NCBI RefSeq assembly: GCF_018613535.1
Contig: NZ_JAGGQB010000003.1
Span: forward strand, 186,001-250,000
Source: Bacillus sp. ISL-51
GTDB taxonomy: Bacteria; Bacillota; Bacilli; Bacillales; Bacillaceae
Length of the DNA stretch: 64,000 bases
Direction of reading: 5' to 3'
In this document: positions 44,909-54,911 of the stretch, one piece after another
How positions within the stretch are numbered: the stretch's first letter is position 1
Layout: each line of letters starts with the position of its first letter
The notes under the pieces: generated by a model
What the model saw: the letters and a program-made list of their open reading frames with translations, nothing else
Databases searched by the model: none
What the model was told of the DNA's origin: nothing
Made by a program: the position numbers and the translations under genes

Positions 44909-46402
44909 TTATCTGAAATATGAAGAAACACCTTGGGTGATTCCCGCCGCGAGACTGTCCTTTTTCGTTGACTGTTTTAAGATATTTGCATCAATCGGGC
45001 TTGTGACAAACCCTGTTTCCAGCAAGACACTCGGCATTTTGGAATATTTAATAACATAAAACCCGGCTGTTTTCACGCCGCGGTCACGTGTGCCGAGGGC
45101 GGAAACCATTTTCGGCTGAATATTTTGGGCCAGCCTCAGGCTGTTTGCAGATTGATAGGTTTTATCGTAATAGGTTTCCGTACCGTTTGCACTGCTGTTA
45201 TCATTCGCATTTGCATGAACGCTGATGAAAATATCGGCTTTCGCCTTTGCTCCTTTACTCACTCTCTCCTCAAGCGAATCAAAGGTGTCACCTGTTCTGG
45301 ACATCACAGTGAGTGCGCCTGCACTGTACAATTTATTGTTAAGACGCGTTGCAATATCAAGGTTCACATTTTTCTCAAGCAAGCCATTTCCGGTTGCCCC
45401 AGAGTCCTGATAGCCATGGCCCGGATCAATAAAGACCGTTTTGCCGACAACGGGATTTTTAAGCTGTGATGCAACATTGTCGCTCAAAGAAGAAGCTTTC
45501 CCTATGACTGTGAAGCTATTGATGCTTTTACTGCCTATATACGTTCTGACGTCCTTTGACAGGCTGTCCCCATTTGTCAGCAGGTGAACTCTTCCCTGTT
45601 TGGCACTCAAAACGCCTCCGACGATCGTATCGGCTTCTTTAAACCCATTTGTAATAAATGTATAACCTGTACTTAAGCTTGTTTTTTTTGCAAGATTCAC
45701 AGACAGGTTATACCGGTTTTTAGCACTGACTCTCGAAGGATTCGGAAGCTTATTATAAAGCGAGCTGCTTATGCTGCTGGTTCCGCCGATCACAATCGTG
45801 TTTTTAATTCCAAGACTTTTTATCGCATTAGACGTTGATCCATTTAACGTTGAATCATTAGTAAATAAAATCGGATATTTTTTAGAAGACGCATAAGAAA
45901 TCGCAGCCATACCGTCTGCATCAACAAAGCCGTTAACTACAAGGGCTGTTGAAGAACTTGCCATTGCATTCGCAACCTTCGCGGCAGTTGCATATCTTGT
46001 GCTGCCTGACAGTCTCTTTACACTGATACCTAATTTAGCAATTTGATTTTCCGTGTTTTTTGATACGGCAGGTGTGCCGCCTACGATAATAACATTTTTC
46101 GTTTTTAAATCTATTAATCCTTTTTTTGTGCCGGCAGAAAGCTGGTCTTTATTGGTATACAGCAGCGGCGCATTTTTTTGGTATGCAAGCGGCGCAGCGG
46201 CAATCGCATCCGGATACGCGGTTCCGCCGACGATGATTGCTGTTTTCGCCTCGCTCCATGATTGTTTCGCTGCCAATACAGCTGTATCATACCGGGTGCT
46301 TCCGCCTACTCGATTGACTGTATGATCAGCAGCTAAAGCGGAAGGAACAAAAAGGATGACTCCGAGTATGAATACAGGGAGACATTTCAATAAAAATTTC
46401 AA
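44909..46402 (-). CDS. lytC: LytC, N-acetylmuramoyl-L-alanine amidase (major autolysin)
   Basis: 497 residues. Signal peptide to AAD at about 25, three cell-wall-binding CWB2 repeats (about 28-310, each with VGG-x-TRY... DA...VIVGG), and a C-terminal zinc amidase_3 domain (about 325-497: FIDPGHG, LEKNVNLDIA, SVHANAN, VLLETGF). It cuts the Mur-Ala bond and is needed for cell separation and swarming. TTG 46402 is the start with GGAGG 8 bases upstream. Confidence 0.96.
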   Translation of the reverse strand: MKFLLKCLPVFILGVILFVPSALAADHTVNRVGGSTRYDTAVLAAKQSWSEAKTAIIVGGTAYPDAIAAAPLAYQKNAPLLYTNKDQLSAGTKKGLIDLKTKNVIIVGGTPAVSKNTENQIAKLGISVKRLSGSTRYATAAKVANAMASSSTALVVNGFVDADGMAAISYASSKKYPILFTNDSTLNGSTSNAIKSLGIKNTIVIGGTSSISSSLYNKLPNPSRVSAKNRYNLSVNLAKKTSLSTGYTFITNGFKEADTIVGGVLSAKQGRVHLLTNGDSLSKDVRTYIGSKSINSFTVIGKASSLSDNVASQLKNPVVGKTVFIDPGHGYQDSGATGNGLLEKNVNLDIATRLNNKLYSAGALTVMSRTGDTFDSLEERVSKGAKAKADIFISVHANANDNSSANGTETYYDKTYQSANSLRLAQNIQPKMVSALGTRDRGVKTAGFYVIKYSKMPSVLLETGFVTSPIDANILKQSTKKDSLAAGITQGVSSYFR

Positions 46403-46423
46403 TACAATCTCCTCCACAGAAGT

Positions 46424-48544
46424 TTAGTAGCTTGAAAGTGTTGTACCAGGATAATAGAACGAAAGGATGGAATTATATGATTCTCCTGCTTCCGCTCTTT
46501 CTTTTGCCCCGTATTGACTCAGTCCGACACCGTGACCGTACCCTTTTCCTGATATCGTGAATTGTTTAGAATTACTCTCCACACCGGCGTATGTACTTTT
46601 AAATGAAGAGGCCCCGATCATTGTTCTGAGTTCAGATGCTTTCACTTCAATCGTCGCATTCTTATTCATGACGTAACCTTTTGATTTATCATTCACATGG
46701 TAGGTCAATTTCACCACGGCATTTTCAGCGCGCTGTCCTTTTGTTTTTCCGGTTAAAGAAAGATCAGAGATACTTGAAATTTTGATAGAATTTGCATTGG
46801 TCTCTTTATTCTTTATCAGCCAATTTTTCATTCCTGTGAGCTGGGCCGCATTTTCTTCATTGGTGTTAGACCACCACGAAGCGGGGTTTTTCAGATCTAA
46901 GCCAGTAGAAAGCTGCTGTTTTTCCAGCGTTAAAGACCAGCTGATTTCCGGATCTTTTGTATCCTTTTTGGCAGTTAAATACGGCACTTGCGATCCCCAT
47001 ACCTCGCCGCTTGCTTCCGTATACCCGCCATTGCTTGATGAGTAGTTGGCGTCTATCAATTTACCCGAGTAAGTGAGTACTTTCCCCTTTGTTCCATCGA
47101 CAGCTTTTGTGGCGTTAGGGTACCAGCTGTATCCCCCATAAACCTGAAAAGCTGTTGTATCCGCAACCGTTTGTCCAGCCTTGCTGATTGAATAGGTACG
47201 GGCGGCCACCGCTTGAGCTTTTAACGCTTCTATCGGCCAGCTTCCGGGCATTTCATTTGGCAAAACACCTTTTAAATAATCCTCGAAAGGAATGTTTTCA
47301 TTAACGGGTCGTACATATTTGCCTGATTCAACAGAAAAATTCATATCTCCCAAATAAGATTTTCCATCGATGCTGATGGAGTTAGATGTTGAATATTTTT
47401 CCGGAACCGCTTTAAATGAGGTTTTTCCGCTGTTAATATTGGCAACACCCAATTTACCGCCGGAAGCCTTCATTTGGTACGTTTTACCATTTACAAGATA
47501 AAATTCTTTGGCGTATGAAGATTTTACTGAATCCGCAATTGAATTCGTGCTGCCTATTAATGTATAAGAATAGGTCCCTTTGTTTTTAAAGAGATTTACA
47601 GCGTCAGTTGGCGTTTCGCTTTTTTTGATGTACAGCAGCGGCATATGATTGGCAGCGGCTATATTCGATCCGACTAAGACATCCGCTAATTTCGTTCCGT
47701 TTGCTGTAACAGTTTTGCTTGCGTCCATACCTAAGCTTGTGACAACGTTTGCGGAAATTTGATATCTGTTTGAACCGCTGATTCTTTTGGTAACAGCAGC
47801 TTTCTTTTTAATTTGATTCTCGACTTCTTTGCTGACGCTTGAGGTGCCTCCCATTATGATGACTTTTTTGGGAAGATTGTAGCTTGGCAATGAGTCTTTT
47901 TTTGTTAAAAGAATGGGGTAGCCGTTTTGCGCAGCATAAGGTGCAATCGTTAATGCATCTGTATACACGTCGCCTGTTACCACAATAGCCTGATCATAGC
48001 TGCCCATTTCGCCCGCTATATTTTTGGACAGGTCATACCTGTTTTTTCCGCTGATCCGTTTGATATGACCGTATTTTTTTAAGGTTTTTTCCGTGTCTGA
48101 TGAAATACTGTTAGTTCCGCCGATAATTAAAATATTATCCGGACTGAATTTTTTAATTTGTGCCTCTGTACTGCTGCTGAGCTTTTTAGCTTCCGTCAGT
48201 AAAATAGGAGCTTTCAGCTTATTCGCTAAAGGAATGACGGAAAGCGTATCGGCAAAATAGGCATCCGTATTCACGACGACTACGTTCGACGGATTTTTCC
48301 AGTATTTTGATGTTGCGGTGTTTGCCGTATCATATTTTGATGCGCCCCCCAATCTGGCAACGGAGGACACATTGTTTCCCGTCAGTTTATAAGTTCCGGA
48401 GGGTTCGATATTCAGAGTCGATTTATTACCAATATAATTAGTCAGTTTGACTGAAATATTTGAACTGGCCGCAAAAGTGCTTTCCGGTAATAAAGCCAGG
48501 CTGAATATCACAGAAAAACAAACAGCCCATAATTTTTTCTTCAA
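46424..48544 (-). CDS. lytB: LytB, SpoIID-type amidase enhancer
   Basis: 706 residues. Signal peptide, three CWB2 repeats (about 60-345) and a SpoIID domain (about 415-700, with GVLPNEMPGSWPIEALKAQAVAARTYS and GYGHGVGLSQYGA). It stimulates LytC and is homologous to the sporulation lytic transglycosylase SpoIID. TTG start 48544; ribosome site GGCGGG about 10 bases upstream. Confidence 0.94.
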   Translation of the reverse strand: MKKKLWAVCFSVIFSLALLPESTFAASSNISVKLTNYIGNKSTLNIEPSGTYKLTGNNVSSVARLGGASKYDTANTATSKYWKNPSNVVVVNTDAYFADTLSVIPLANKLKAPILLTEAKKLSSSTEAQIKKFSPDNILIIGGTNSISSDTEKTLKKYGHIKRISGKNRYDLSKNIAGEMGSYDQAIVVTGDVYTDALTIAPYAAQNGYPILLTKKDSLPSYNLPKKVIIMGGTSSVSKEVENQIKKKAAVTKRISGSNRYQISANVVTSLGMDASKTVTANGTKLADVLVGSNIAAANHMPLLYIKKSETPTDAVNLFKNKGTYSYTLIGSTNSIADSVKSSYAKEFYLVNGKTYQMKASGGKLGVANINSGKTSFKAVPEKYSTSNSISIDGKSYLGDMNFSVESGKYVRPVNENIPFEDYLKGVLPNEMPGSWPIEALKAQAVAARTYSISKAGQTVADTTAFQVYGGYSWYPNATKAVDGTKGKVLTYSGKLIDANYSSSNGGYTEASGEVWGSQVPYLTAKKDTKDPEISWSLTLEKQQLSTGLDLKNPASWWSNTNEENAAQLTGMKNWLIKNKETNANSIKISSISDLSLTGKTKGQRAENAVVKLTYHVNDKSKGYVMNKNATIEVKASELRTMIGASSFKSTYAGVESNSKQFTISGKGYGHGVGLSQYGAKERAEAGESYNSILSFYYPGTTLSSY

Positions 48545-48577
48545 TTTTGTTCATCCCGCCTTTTGATTCATGCTGAT

Positions 48578-48895
48578 TTATTTTGCTTTCTCGATTTCCT
48601 TTATCTCTTTTTGGCCCTTATCGTTTGTAAAATAAGAAATTTTCACTTTGTCATTCTCGTTGAATTCATTCAGAACTTCAGAAAAGTCATCCGTAAACTC
48701 GAAGCTGACCGGCTGATCATCAACCTTTACTTCTATAGTGTGCGTATCTGCCATGCCGACATAATAGGCGGTTTCTTCTTGAACCTGGGAATTTGAAGAT
48801 CCGCTTCCTTTCTTAGATTGTTCTGCTGTTCCGCATGCTGCCAACACAACTGAAAAGAGCAGTATTAAGAACGATGATACGACAGTTTTTTTCAT
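48578..48895 (-). CDS. lytA: LytA, lipoprotein of the lytABC operon
   Basis: 105-residue acidic lipoprotein. Lipobox LAAC near residue 20, then a Ser/Gly/Lys linker and a small beta domain ending in …EIEKAK. Role thought to be presentation or secretion of LytB/LytC. The ATG at 48895 has AGGTG 6 bases upstream; a GTG three codons before is less likely. Confidence 0.9.
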   Translation of the reverse strand: MKKTVVSSFLILLFSVVLAACGTAEQSKKGSGSSNSQVQEETAYYVGMADTHTIEVKVDDQPVSFEFTDDFSEVLNEFNENDKVKISYFTNDKGQKEIKEIEKAK

Positions 48896-48915
48896 TTTTT
48901 TCACCTCATCATTAT

Positions 48916-48942
48916 GTATCGTCTTATACTAACCTTTTTTTA
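48916..48942 (-). promoter_or_regulatory. SigD promoter of lytABC
   Basis: On the minus strand TAAA (48942-48939), exactly 15 bases, then GACGATAC (48923-48916), 6 of 8 matches to GCCGATAT. Links the autolysin operon to the motility regulon, as known for B. subtilis. Confidence 0.8.
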
Positions 48943-48979
48943 AGGTAATTTTAAGGTTTTTTTGTAACCTTTTTTTAAG
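48930..48979. repeat. Direct repeat in the lytA-lytR intergenic region
   Basis: TAACCTTTTTTTAAG occurs at 48930-48944 and 48965-48979, 35 bases apart. A related inverted sequence (TTTTAAGG…) lies between. The first copy overlaps the SigD -35 of lytA. May be a regulator site of the divergent promoters. Confidence 0.6.
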
Positions 48980-49075
48980 AATTTCGTCTATTTCATGGTT
49001 AGAAGTAAAAAAATAACTAGTTTATAAAGATCAGTAAAATGCATCATGAAAGATAATAGAAAAGGTGATGAACAA

Positions 49076-49993
49076 ATGAGAGCTGAACGAAAAAGAAAGA
49101 AGAAAAAAGTTCTTCTGACAATTTTAATGATCATCGGGCTGTTAGTTTTATCATCAGGAGGTTACGTATACTACTTGTGGCACAAAGCGGCTTCAACGGT
49201 AGCAAGTATCCAGGAAGATTTAAAGAAATCCGATAAACGGGATGGAGATATAAACCTCAGCAAGAAGGACCCGATTTCTATATTAATTATGGGAGTCGAT
49301 GAACGGAAAAATGATAAAGGACGCGCGGATACACTCATTTATATGACAGTCAATCCAAAAACAAAAACAACTGAAATGGTAAGCATTCCGCGTGATACAT
49401 ATACAAAAATCTCCGGCAAAGGCACAATGGATAAAATCAATCATTCCTATGCCTTCGGCGGTACGCAAATGGCCGCAGACACAGTTGAGGACCTCTTGGA
49501 TGTTCCGGTCGATTATTTTGTCAAAGTAAACATGGAAAGCTTTAAGGACACCGTAGATACACTTGGCGGGATCACGGTGAACAGCACGTTTGCTTTCAAC
49601 TACGACGGACATTCTTTCGGTACGGGAAAGATCAGCCTGAACGGCGAAGAAGCGCTCGCCTACACCCGCATGAGAAAAGAAGATCCGCGGGGGGACTTTG
49701 GGAGACAGCAGCGTCAGCGGCAAGTCATTGAAGGAATTATCTCCAAAGGGGCAAACATTTCCTCTGTTACAAAATTCGGCGATATGTTTAAAGTGATTGA
49801 AAACAACATGAAAACAAACATGTCGTTTGACGATATGTGGACGGTCATGACGGATTATAAAAACGCACGCAACAAAGTTATTCAGCATGAACTTAAAGGA
49901 ACGGGCGCGAGAATCAACAATATCTATTACTATAAGTTAGATGAAACAAACCTTTCTTCAGTAAAAAAAGAATTAAAGAAAAGTCTGGAATAA
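49076..49993 (+). CDS. lytR: LytR, LCP-family transferase and attenuator of lytABC
   Basis: 305 residues. Short basic start, one membrane segment (about 12-35) and a full LCP domain (LIMGVDERKNDKGRADTLIYMTVNP, SIPRDTYTK, AYTRMRKEDPRGDFGRQQRQ). Attaches anionic polymers to peptidoglycan. Divergent from lytABC and known to lower its own and lytABC expression in B. subtilis. ATG 49076 follows AAGGTG by 8 bases and aligns with the known start; an earlier in-frame start at 49046 is possible but not needed. Confidence 0.95.
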   Translation: MRAERKRKKKKVLLTILMIIGLLVLSSGGYVYYLWHKAASTVASIQEDLKKSDKRDGDINLSKKDPISILIMGVDERKNDKGRADTLIYMTVNPKTKTTEMVSIPRDTYTKISGKGTMDKINHSYAFGGTQMAADTVEDLLDVPVDYFVKVNMESFKDTVDTLGGITVNSTFAFNYDGHSFGTGKISLNGEEALAYTRMRKEDPRGDFGRQQRQRQVIEGIISKGANISSVTKFGDMFKVIENNMKTNMSFDDMWTVMTDYKNARNKVIQHELKGTGARINNIYYYKLDETNLSSVKKELKKSLE

Positions 49994-50025
49994 TAAAAAA
50001 CTCTGCATGCTATGCAGAGTTTTTT
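49994..50025. terminator. Bidirectional terminator between lytR and mnaA
   Basis: AAAAAACTCTGCAT (49995-50008) pairs perfectly with ATGCAGAGTTTTTT (50012-50025). Confidence 0.95.
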
Positions 50026-50026
50026 A

Positions 50027-51163
50027 TTATTTAAAAGGATGCGGACGCGCCTCTCTCAAGCCATATCTATACAGCAATTCTTCCGCAATGCGCTTGGAAG
50101 CCAATCCATCACCGTAAGGGTTTGAAGCCTTTGACATCCTCTCATATTCGGCTTGGTCGGTTAACAGTTGTTTTGTCAGCTGATAAATCGTTTCTTCATT
50201 GGTACCGGCGAGCTTTAACGTTCCTGCTTTTACGCCTTCGGGACGCTCTGTTGTATCCCTTAATACAAGAACAGGCTTGCCAAGGGAAGGCGCCTCCTCC
50301 TGTACACCGCCTGAATCCGTCAAAATGAAGTGAGATTTCGCAGCAAAGTTATGGAAGTCCACAACCTCTAAAGGTTCAATCAAATGCACTCTGTCTGAAT
50401 CCGAAAATTGGGCCTCTGCGGCTTCACGAACGGCCGGATTCAAATGGACGGGATAAACGACTTGAACGTCCTCAAATTCTTCGACGACTCTTCTGACGGC
50501 CTTAAACATCTGTTCCATCGGTTTGCCTAAATTCTCTCGTCTGTGCGCAGTAAGAAGAATCATCCTGCTGGAACCCAATGTATCAAGGATCGGGTGGTGA
50601 TAATCTTCCCGCACAGTCGTGTTAAGCGCATCAATTGCAGTATTTCCTGTGATAAAAATGGTATCCGGGTTTTTATTTTCTGCAAGGAGATTCTTTTCGG
50701 CCTGACTTGTCGGGGCAAAGTTTATATCAGCAATGACACCCGTCATTTGCCTGTTCAGTTCCTCCGGGAAGGGAGAGTATTTATTTTGTGTGCGCAGCCC
50801 TGCTTCAACATGGCCAACAGCAATCTGATGATAAAATGCGGCAAGGCTTCCCGCAAACGTTGTCGTCGTATCTCCGTGAACCAAAACGATATCAGGTGTC
50901 ACCTCTTGAAACAGCCTGTCCAGTTTCAAAAGTGCGTGAGACGTTATTTCTGACAGCGTTTGGCGCTCCTTCATAATGTTCAGATCATAATCAGGTGTTA
51001 TACTGAATGCTTTCAGCACCTGATCAAGCATCTGTCTGTGCTGAGCCGTAACAGTCACCATCGAATCGATGTCCGGATGTTTTTTCAGCTCTAATACCAG
51101 CGGAGCCATTTTAATTGCTTCGGGTCTTGTACCGAATACGGTCATTACTTTTAGTTTTTCCAA
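50027..51163 (-). CDS. mnaA: MnaA, UDP-GlcNAc 2-epimerase
   Basis: 378 residues. Makes UDP-ManNAc, used by TagA for the teichoic acid linkage unit. GT-B-like fold with VFGTRPEAIKMAPLVLEL at the start, HGDTTTTFAGSLAAFY, and DSGGVQEEAPSLGKPVLVLRDTTERPE at the UDP site. TTG start 51163 with AGGTG about 12 bases upstream. Confidence 0.96.
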   Translation of the reverse strand: MEKLKVMTVFGTRPEAIKMAPLVLELKKHPDIDSMVTVTAQHRQMLDQVLKAFSITPDYDLNIMKERQTLSEITSHALLKLDRLFQEVTPDIVLVHGDTTTTFAGSLAAFYHQIAVGHVEAGLRTQNKYSPFPEELNRQMTGVIADINFAPTSQAEKNLLAENKNPDTIFITGNTAIDALNTTVREDYHHPILDTLGSSRMILLTAHRRENLGKPMEQMFKAVRRVVEEFEDVQVVYPVHLNPAVREAAEAQFSDSDRVHLIEPLEVVDFHNFAAKSHFILTDSGGVQEEAPSLGKPVLVLRDTTERPEGVKAGTLKLAGTNEETIYQLTKQLLTDQAEYERMSKASNPYGDGLASKRIAEELLYRYGLREARPHPFK

Positions 51164-51402
51164 CGGTTTGTCTGCACCTCGTTTATATGTCGAATATTCC
51201 CTTCATGTTAACATATTTATGCTGTTTCATTGATATTTTAAAGCTTAATGACAAACAAAGCAAAATCCCTATGCGGCTCTATGAAAGCGGCAGCTGTATC
51301 GTATTAAAAGGTGTGAATTTTAATCAATTGTGGTAAAGTGGAAAAAGACTAGGTTATAGTTCTTAAAAAAAGATTTCGCAGAAACAAGGATGGTGTTATT
51401 CA

Positions 51403-52287
51403 GTGAAGAAAGTACGTAAAGCCATTATCCCGGCAGCAGGATTAGGTACTCGTTTTTTGCCAGCGACAAAAGCAATGCCTAAAGAAATGCTTCCAATCGT
51501 TGATAAGCCGACAATTCAGTATATTATCGAAGAAGCTGTCGAATCTGGCATCGAAGACATTATTATTGTAACCGGAAAAGGCAAAAGAGCAATAGAAGAT
51601 CATTTTGACAATGCTCCGGAACTGGAACGCAGCTTAGAAGAAAAAGGAAAAATAGAACTGCTTCAAAAAGTGAAAAAATCTTCAAATATCGCGGATATTC
51701 ACTATATTCGCCAAAAAGAGCCAAAAGGGCTCGGACATGCCGTTTGGTGCGCACGTAACTTTATTGGCGATGAACCATTCGCTGTTCTTCTCGGTGACGA
51801 CATTGTACAAGCCGAAAAACCAGGACTTCGTCAGCTAATGGATGAATACGAAAAAACTTTATCCTCCATTATCGGGGTTCAGCAAGTTCCTGAAGGTGAT
51901 ACACACCGCTACGGAATTATTGATCCGTTAACAAACGAGGGCCGCCGTTATCAAGTGAAAACGTTCGTAGAAAAACCTGAACCGGGAACAGCTCCGTCCA
52001 ACCTGGCTATTTTGGGCAGATACGTCTTTACGCCTGAGATTTTCATGTATTTGGAACAGCAAGAAATCGGAGCAGGAGGAGAAATCCAACTGACGGATGC
52101 GATTCAAAAGCTCAATGACATTCAGCGTGTCTTCGCTTATGATTTTGAAGGAAAACGCTACGATGTCGGAGAAAAACTCGGGTTTATTGAAACAACTCTT
52201 GAATTCGCCCTGCAGGATAAAGATATCCGCCATAAGCTAATTCCGTTTATGAAAGATCTTCTAAAAAAAGAAGAAACGAATGAATAA
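51403..52287 (+). CDS. gtaB: GtaB, UTP-glucose-1-phosphate uridylyltransferase
   Basis: 294 residues. Forms UDP-glucose for teichoic acid glucosylation, glycolipids and, through TuaD, teichuronic acid. Nucleotide-binding [20 protein letters not shown] at the start, VEKP and [10 protein letters not shown] in the body. GTG start with AAGGATGGTG upstream. Single gene ending at a terminator. Confidence 0.97.
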   Translation: MKKVRKAIIPAAGLGTRFLPATKAMPKEMLPIVDKPTIQYIIEEAVESGIEDIIIVTGKGKRAIEDHFDNAPELERSLEEKGKIELLQKVKKSSNIADIHYIRQKEPKGLGHAVWCARNFIGDEPFAVLLGDDIVQAEKPGLRQLMDEYEKTLSSIIGVQQVPEGDTHRYGIIDPLTNEGRRYQVKTFVEKPEPGTAPSNLAILGRYVFTPEIFMYLEQQEIGAGGEIQLTDAIQKLNDIQRVFAYDFEGKRYDVGEKLGFIETTLEFALQDKDIRHKLIPFMKDLLKKEETNE

Positions 52288-52317
52288 AAAAAGCTGCCGA
52301 GTCAGGCAGCTCTTTTT
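52288..52317. terminator. Terminator between gtaB and tagH
   Basis: AGCTGCC (52292-52298) pairs with GGCAGCT (52305-52311); A-run on the left and CTTTTTT on the right, so it may serve both genes. Confidence 0.85.
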
Positions 52318-52325
52318 TGTGTTTC

Positions 52326-53879
52326 TTATTTTTCAGCAGAAACAGTGAGTGTTTTTTCAGCATTGTTGACTGAGAATGTGTATTGTCCACTTTTAAGAAT
52401 GTTCAAGGTCTCATTTGATGCTTTGCTGCCTTTTTCAGTCAAGGCCGACATGTCAACGGGACGAGACAAATGAAAAATCACTTCAGACACTGTATTGTTT
52501 TCAATAATAAAATCCGTCTTTTTATCGGATACTTTCAATACTTTGCGCCCGTCATCTGTTTGGTCCGTTCCAAGATTGCTTATTTTATCTTTTAGATCAT
52601 CTTGGCTTTTATTCAAATAAGAGAGAAATTCTTCATAAGCGCCAATGTTTTGACCGGATAAATTGCTGCTGAAATCACTGAGCTTAACATCCGTCTTTTT
52701 TAAAGAGGTTACTTTATACAGATCAGCCTTTTTCATAAAGTACTGTTTATCATTCAATTCAACTTTGGCCGCCTCGTTATTTTCCGCTTTTATCTGCACC
52801 TTTGTGCCAAAGCTTACATTCGCAGAGGCTTTCCCCTTCAGACTGTGAGACGAGTAAAGGTCCGCCTTTTCAGCTTTAACCAAAGCCGGTTTGTTCACAG
52901 ACTCATAAAGACCTGCATTCCCTTGCTTGACGGCGCCGAAAGTTGCGAGCGTCCGTAAAGGCTTGTCCGAGAACATCGCAGCAGCCAGACATACCGTCAG
53001 AAGCGCAAGAACCGTGATTTGAATCGTATTCGCAATGAATTTCGGCTTCGCCTTTTTATTTTGAGCATGCGCGATTTTCTGTTCCTCGGCAGCCCGTGTT
53101 CTGCCTTCAATCTGTTCATTTTGGTATTTCTTTTTTTCCTTCTTCGACAGCTTATTGAACCAATCCACAAAGGCTTTATATTCTTTCACAACGACTTTTG
53201 TTTCATCGAACATCCGCATTTCGCCATAATGCATCCAAGCCACGCGATCGCACATTTTCTCAATCTGTCCGATTGAATGGCTTACGAAAAAGATTGTTTT
53301 TCCCCGCTCTTTAAATTCAGTAATGCGGTCTACACATTTCTGATAGAATGTCTGGTCTCCCACAGAGAGCGCTTCATCTATAATAAGAATATCCGGGTCC
53401 ATGTGCGCCGATATCGCAAAGCCGAGCCGAGATTTCATACCGCTTGAATAACTTTTAACAGGTTGGTCAATAAAGTCGCCAATGTCCGCAAATTCAACGA
53501 TTTTTTCATAAAGATCATCAATTTGCCGATTGTTGAGGCCCATCATCAAACATTTTAAACGGATGTTGTCCTTACCGCTTAATTGGTTGTTTAATCCGGC
53601 GGAGATGGCAATGAGGGACGGCTGTCCGTTCATGTCAATCTCTCCGCTTGTCGGCGGAATGATTTTAGCCAGCAAATTAGACATCGTCGATTTTCCTGAA
53701 CCGTTGATACCCACGAATCCAATAGTTTCTCCTTCATACACATCAAAAGAAACATTTCGGACAGCGAAAAAACCTTTTTGATTTCTGTTCGGGAAAAACA
53801 GCCCTTTTATTTTGTCAGACTGTTTTTTATATAGAAAATACTGTTTTGAAACATTTCTGAACGAAACCTTTAGTTTCAT
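52326..53879 (-). CDS. tagH: TagH, ATPase of the wall teichoic acid exporter
   Basis: 517 residues. The first about 245 are an ABC-2 polysaccharide ATPase (Walker A GINGSGKS, signature [12 protein letters not shown], Walker [13 protein letters not shown]). A membrane segment follows at about 288-308 ([16 protein letters not shown]), then an extracytoplasmic part with an SH3-like region (about 335-385). The C-terminal extension is typical of Bacillus TagH (527 aa in 168). Works with TagG. Confidence 0.96.
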   Translation of the reverse strand: MKLKVSFRNVSKQYFLYKKQSDKIKGLFFPNRNQKGFFAVRNVSFDVYEGETIGFVGINGSGKSTMSNLLAKIIPPTSGEIDMNGQPSLIAISAGLNNQLSGKDNIRLKCLMMGLNNRQIDDLYEKIVEFADIGDFIDQPVKSYSSGMKSRLGFAISAHMDPDILIIDEALSVGDQTFYQKCVDRITEFKERGKTIFFVSHSIGQIEKMCDRVAWMHYGEMRMFDETKVVVKEYKAFVDWFNKLSKKEKKKYQNEQIEGRTRAAEEQKIAHAQNKKAKPKFIANTIQITVLALLTVCLAAAMFSDKPLRTLATFGAVKQGNAGLYESVNKPALVKAEKADLYSSHSLKGKASANVSFGTKVQIKAENNEAAKVELNDKQYFMKKADLYKVTSLKKTDVKLSDFSSNLSGQNIGAYEEFLSYLNKSQDDLKDKISNLGTDQTDDGRKVLKVSDKKTDFIIENNTVSEVIFHLSRPVDMSALTEKGSKASNETLNILKSGQYTFSVNNAEKTLTVSAEK

Positions 53880-53899
53880 TGTATAATCTCCTTACTATA

Positions 53900-54727
53900 T
53901 TAAAGAAAGTCAACAAATTTATCTCTGAATTTCATATGCAGAAGTGAGCCGACTGTTAACAAAAGCAGCGTGATGAACCAGAAATACAACGTATACTTCA
54001 TATCGTGGAAAAACCACTGCCCTTCCATAAAACTGTCTCTAAAGCCTTCTATAATATAAAAGAGGGGGTTTAACTTTAATATGGTCAATACTTCTGGTCT
54101 ATTTCCAAATTTCTCTGCAATGTCCCAGAAAATCGGCAAAAGAAAAAACAGCAGCCTTGTCACCGCCTGAAGCAGGAATTGATAATCCCTGATTAACACG
54201 CTAATGGTTGAATTAAACAGTCCAAAAGCAAACATAAAAGCAATCATACAAAACAGGTAATAAATATATTGCAGCCAGTGAAGTGTCGGAAAAAGACCAT
54301 TGCTCAGCAGCACAACGATATAAATCCCCATCATGACAAAATAACTGAATAAGTTAGACGCTATCACAACTGAGGGCAGTGAACTGATCGGAAAGTTCAT
54401 TTTCGACACTAAGTTAATCCGTTTATACACACTGTTGGATGCATCAAGTATCGTCGGACTGATAAAGAACCAAGGAATTAAGCCTGCAAGCATCCACACA
54501 ATGAACGGTACGCTTGCTCCATTTCCAAGCACCACATCATGTCCGTTGCGAATCCCGAGACCGAATACAAACCAGTAGGCCAGCATTTGAATCATAGGAT
54601 TAAGAAACTGCCACAATATACCCAAATAATTGACTTGATACTTTGATTTCGTTTCATACACTGCAAGCCGCATAATCAGCGGGAATGAGTTGAATTGCTC
54701 TTTCAGAATTTTTACCAATGCATTCAT
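53900..54727 (-). CDS. tagG: TagG, permease of the wall teichoic acid exporter
   Basis: 275 residues, six membrane segments, ABC-2 permease family ([28 protein letters not shown]... [14 protein letters not shown]). Same length as in B. subtilis. In operon with tagH, 20 bases apart. Confidence 0.96.
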   Translation of the reverse strand: MNALVKILKEQFNSFPLIMRLAVYETKSKYQVNYLGILWQFLNPMIQMLAYWFVFGLGIRNGHDVVLGNGASVPFIVWMLAGLIPWFFISPTILDASNSVYKRINLVSKMNFPISSLPSVVIASNLFSYFVMMGIYIVVLLSNGLFPTLHWLQYIYYLFCMIAFMFAFGLFNSTISVLIRDYQFLLQAVTRLLFFLLPIFWDIAEKFGNRPEVLTILKLNPLFYIIEGFRDSFMEGQWFFHDMKYTLYFWFITLLLLTVGSLLHMKFRDKFVDFL

Positions 54728-54789
54728 TCTAATCTTCCTTAGTCGTAAGTTTTAGGTAATAGCTTTGACTTACAAAAGCACCGCTCATA

Positions 54790-54818
54790 ATTGTAACAGA
54801 TTACGATGTTTTTTTCAC
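54790..54818 (-). promoter_or_regulatory. Candidate SigA promoter of tagGH
   Basis: On the minus strand GTGAAA (54818-54813) and TACAAT (54795-54790), 17 bases apart, 63 bases before tagG. Confidence 0.5.
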
Positions 54819-54863
54819 TTCATAACAAGCCGGCGCCATTTAACGAATAATGCCGTCTTTTAA

Positions 54864-54903
54864 GCAAAAAAGCATAATTAACATGGTTAAATTATGCTTT
54901 TTT
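54864..54903 (-). terminator. Terminator of tagF
   Basis: GCATAATT-AAC (54872-54882) pairs with GTT-A-AATTATGC (54886-54897) with one bulge; A-run on the left and T-run on the right. Confidence 0.8.
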
Positions 54904-54911
54904 GTCTTTAT

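Noticed and set aside
49283-49888. 201-codon open frame on the minus strand
   Set aside because: Antisense to the LCP domain of lytR; Cys/His/Phe-rich composition typical of a shadow frame.
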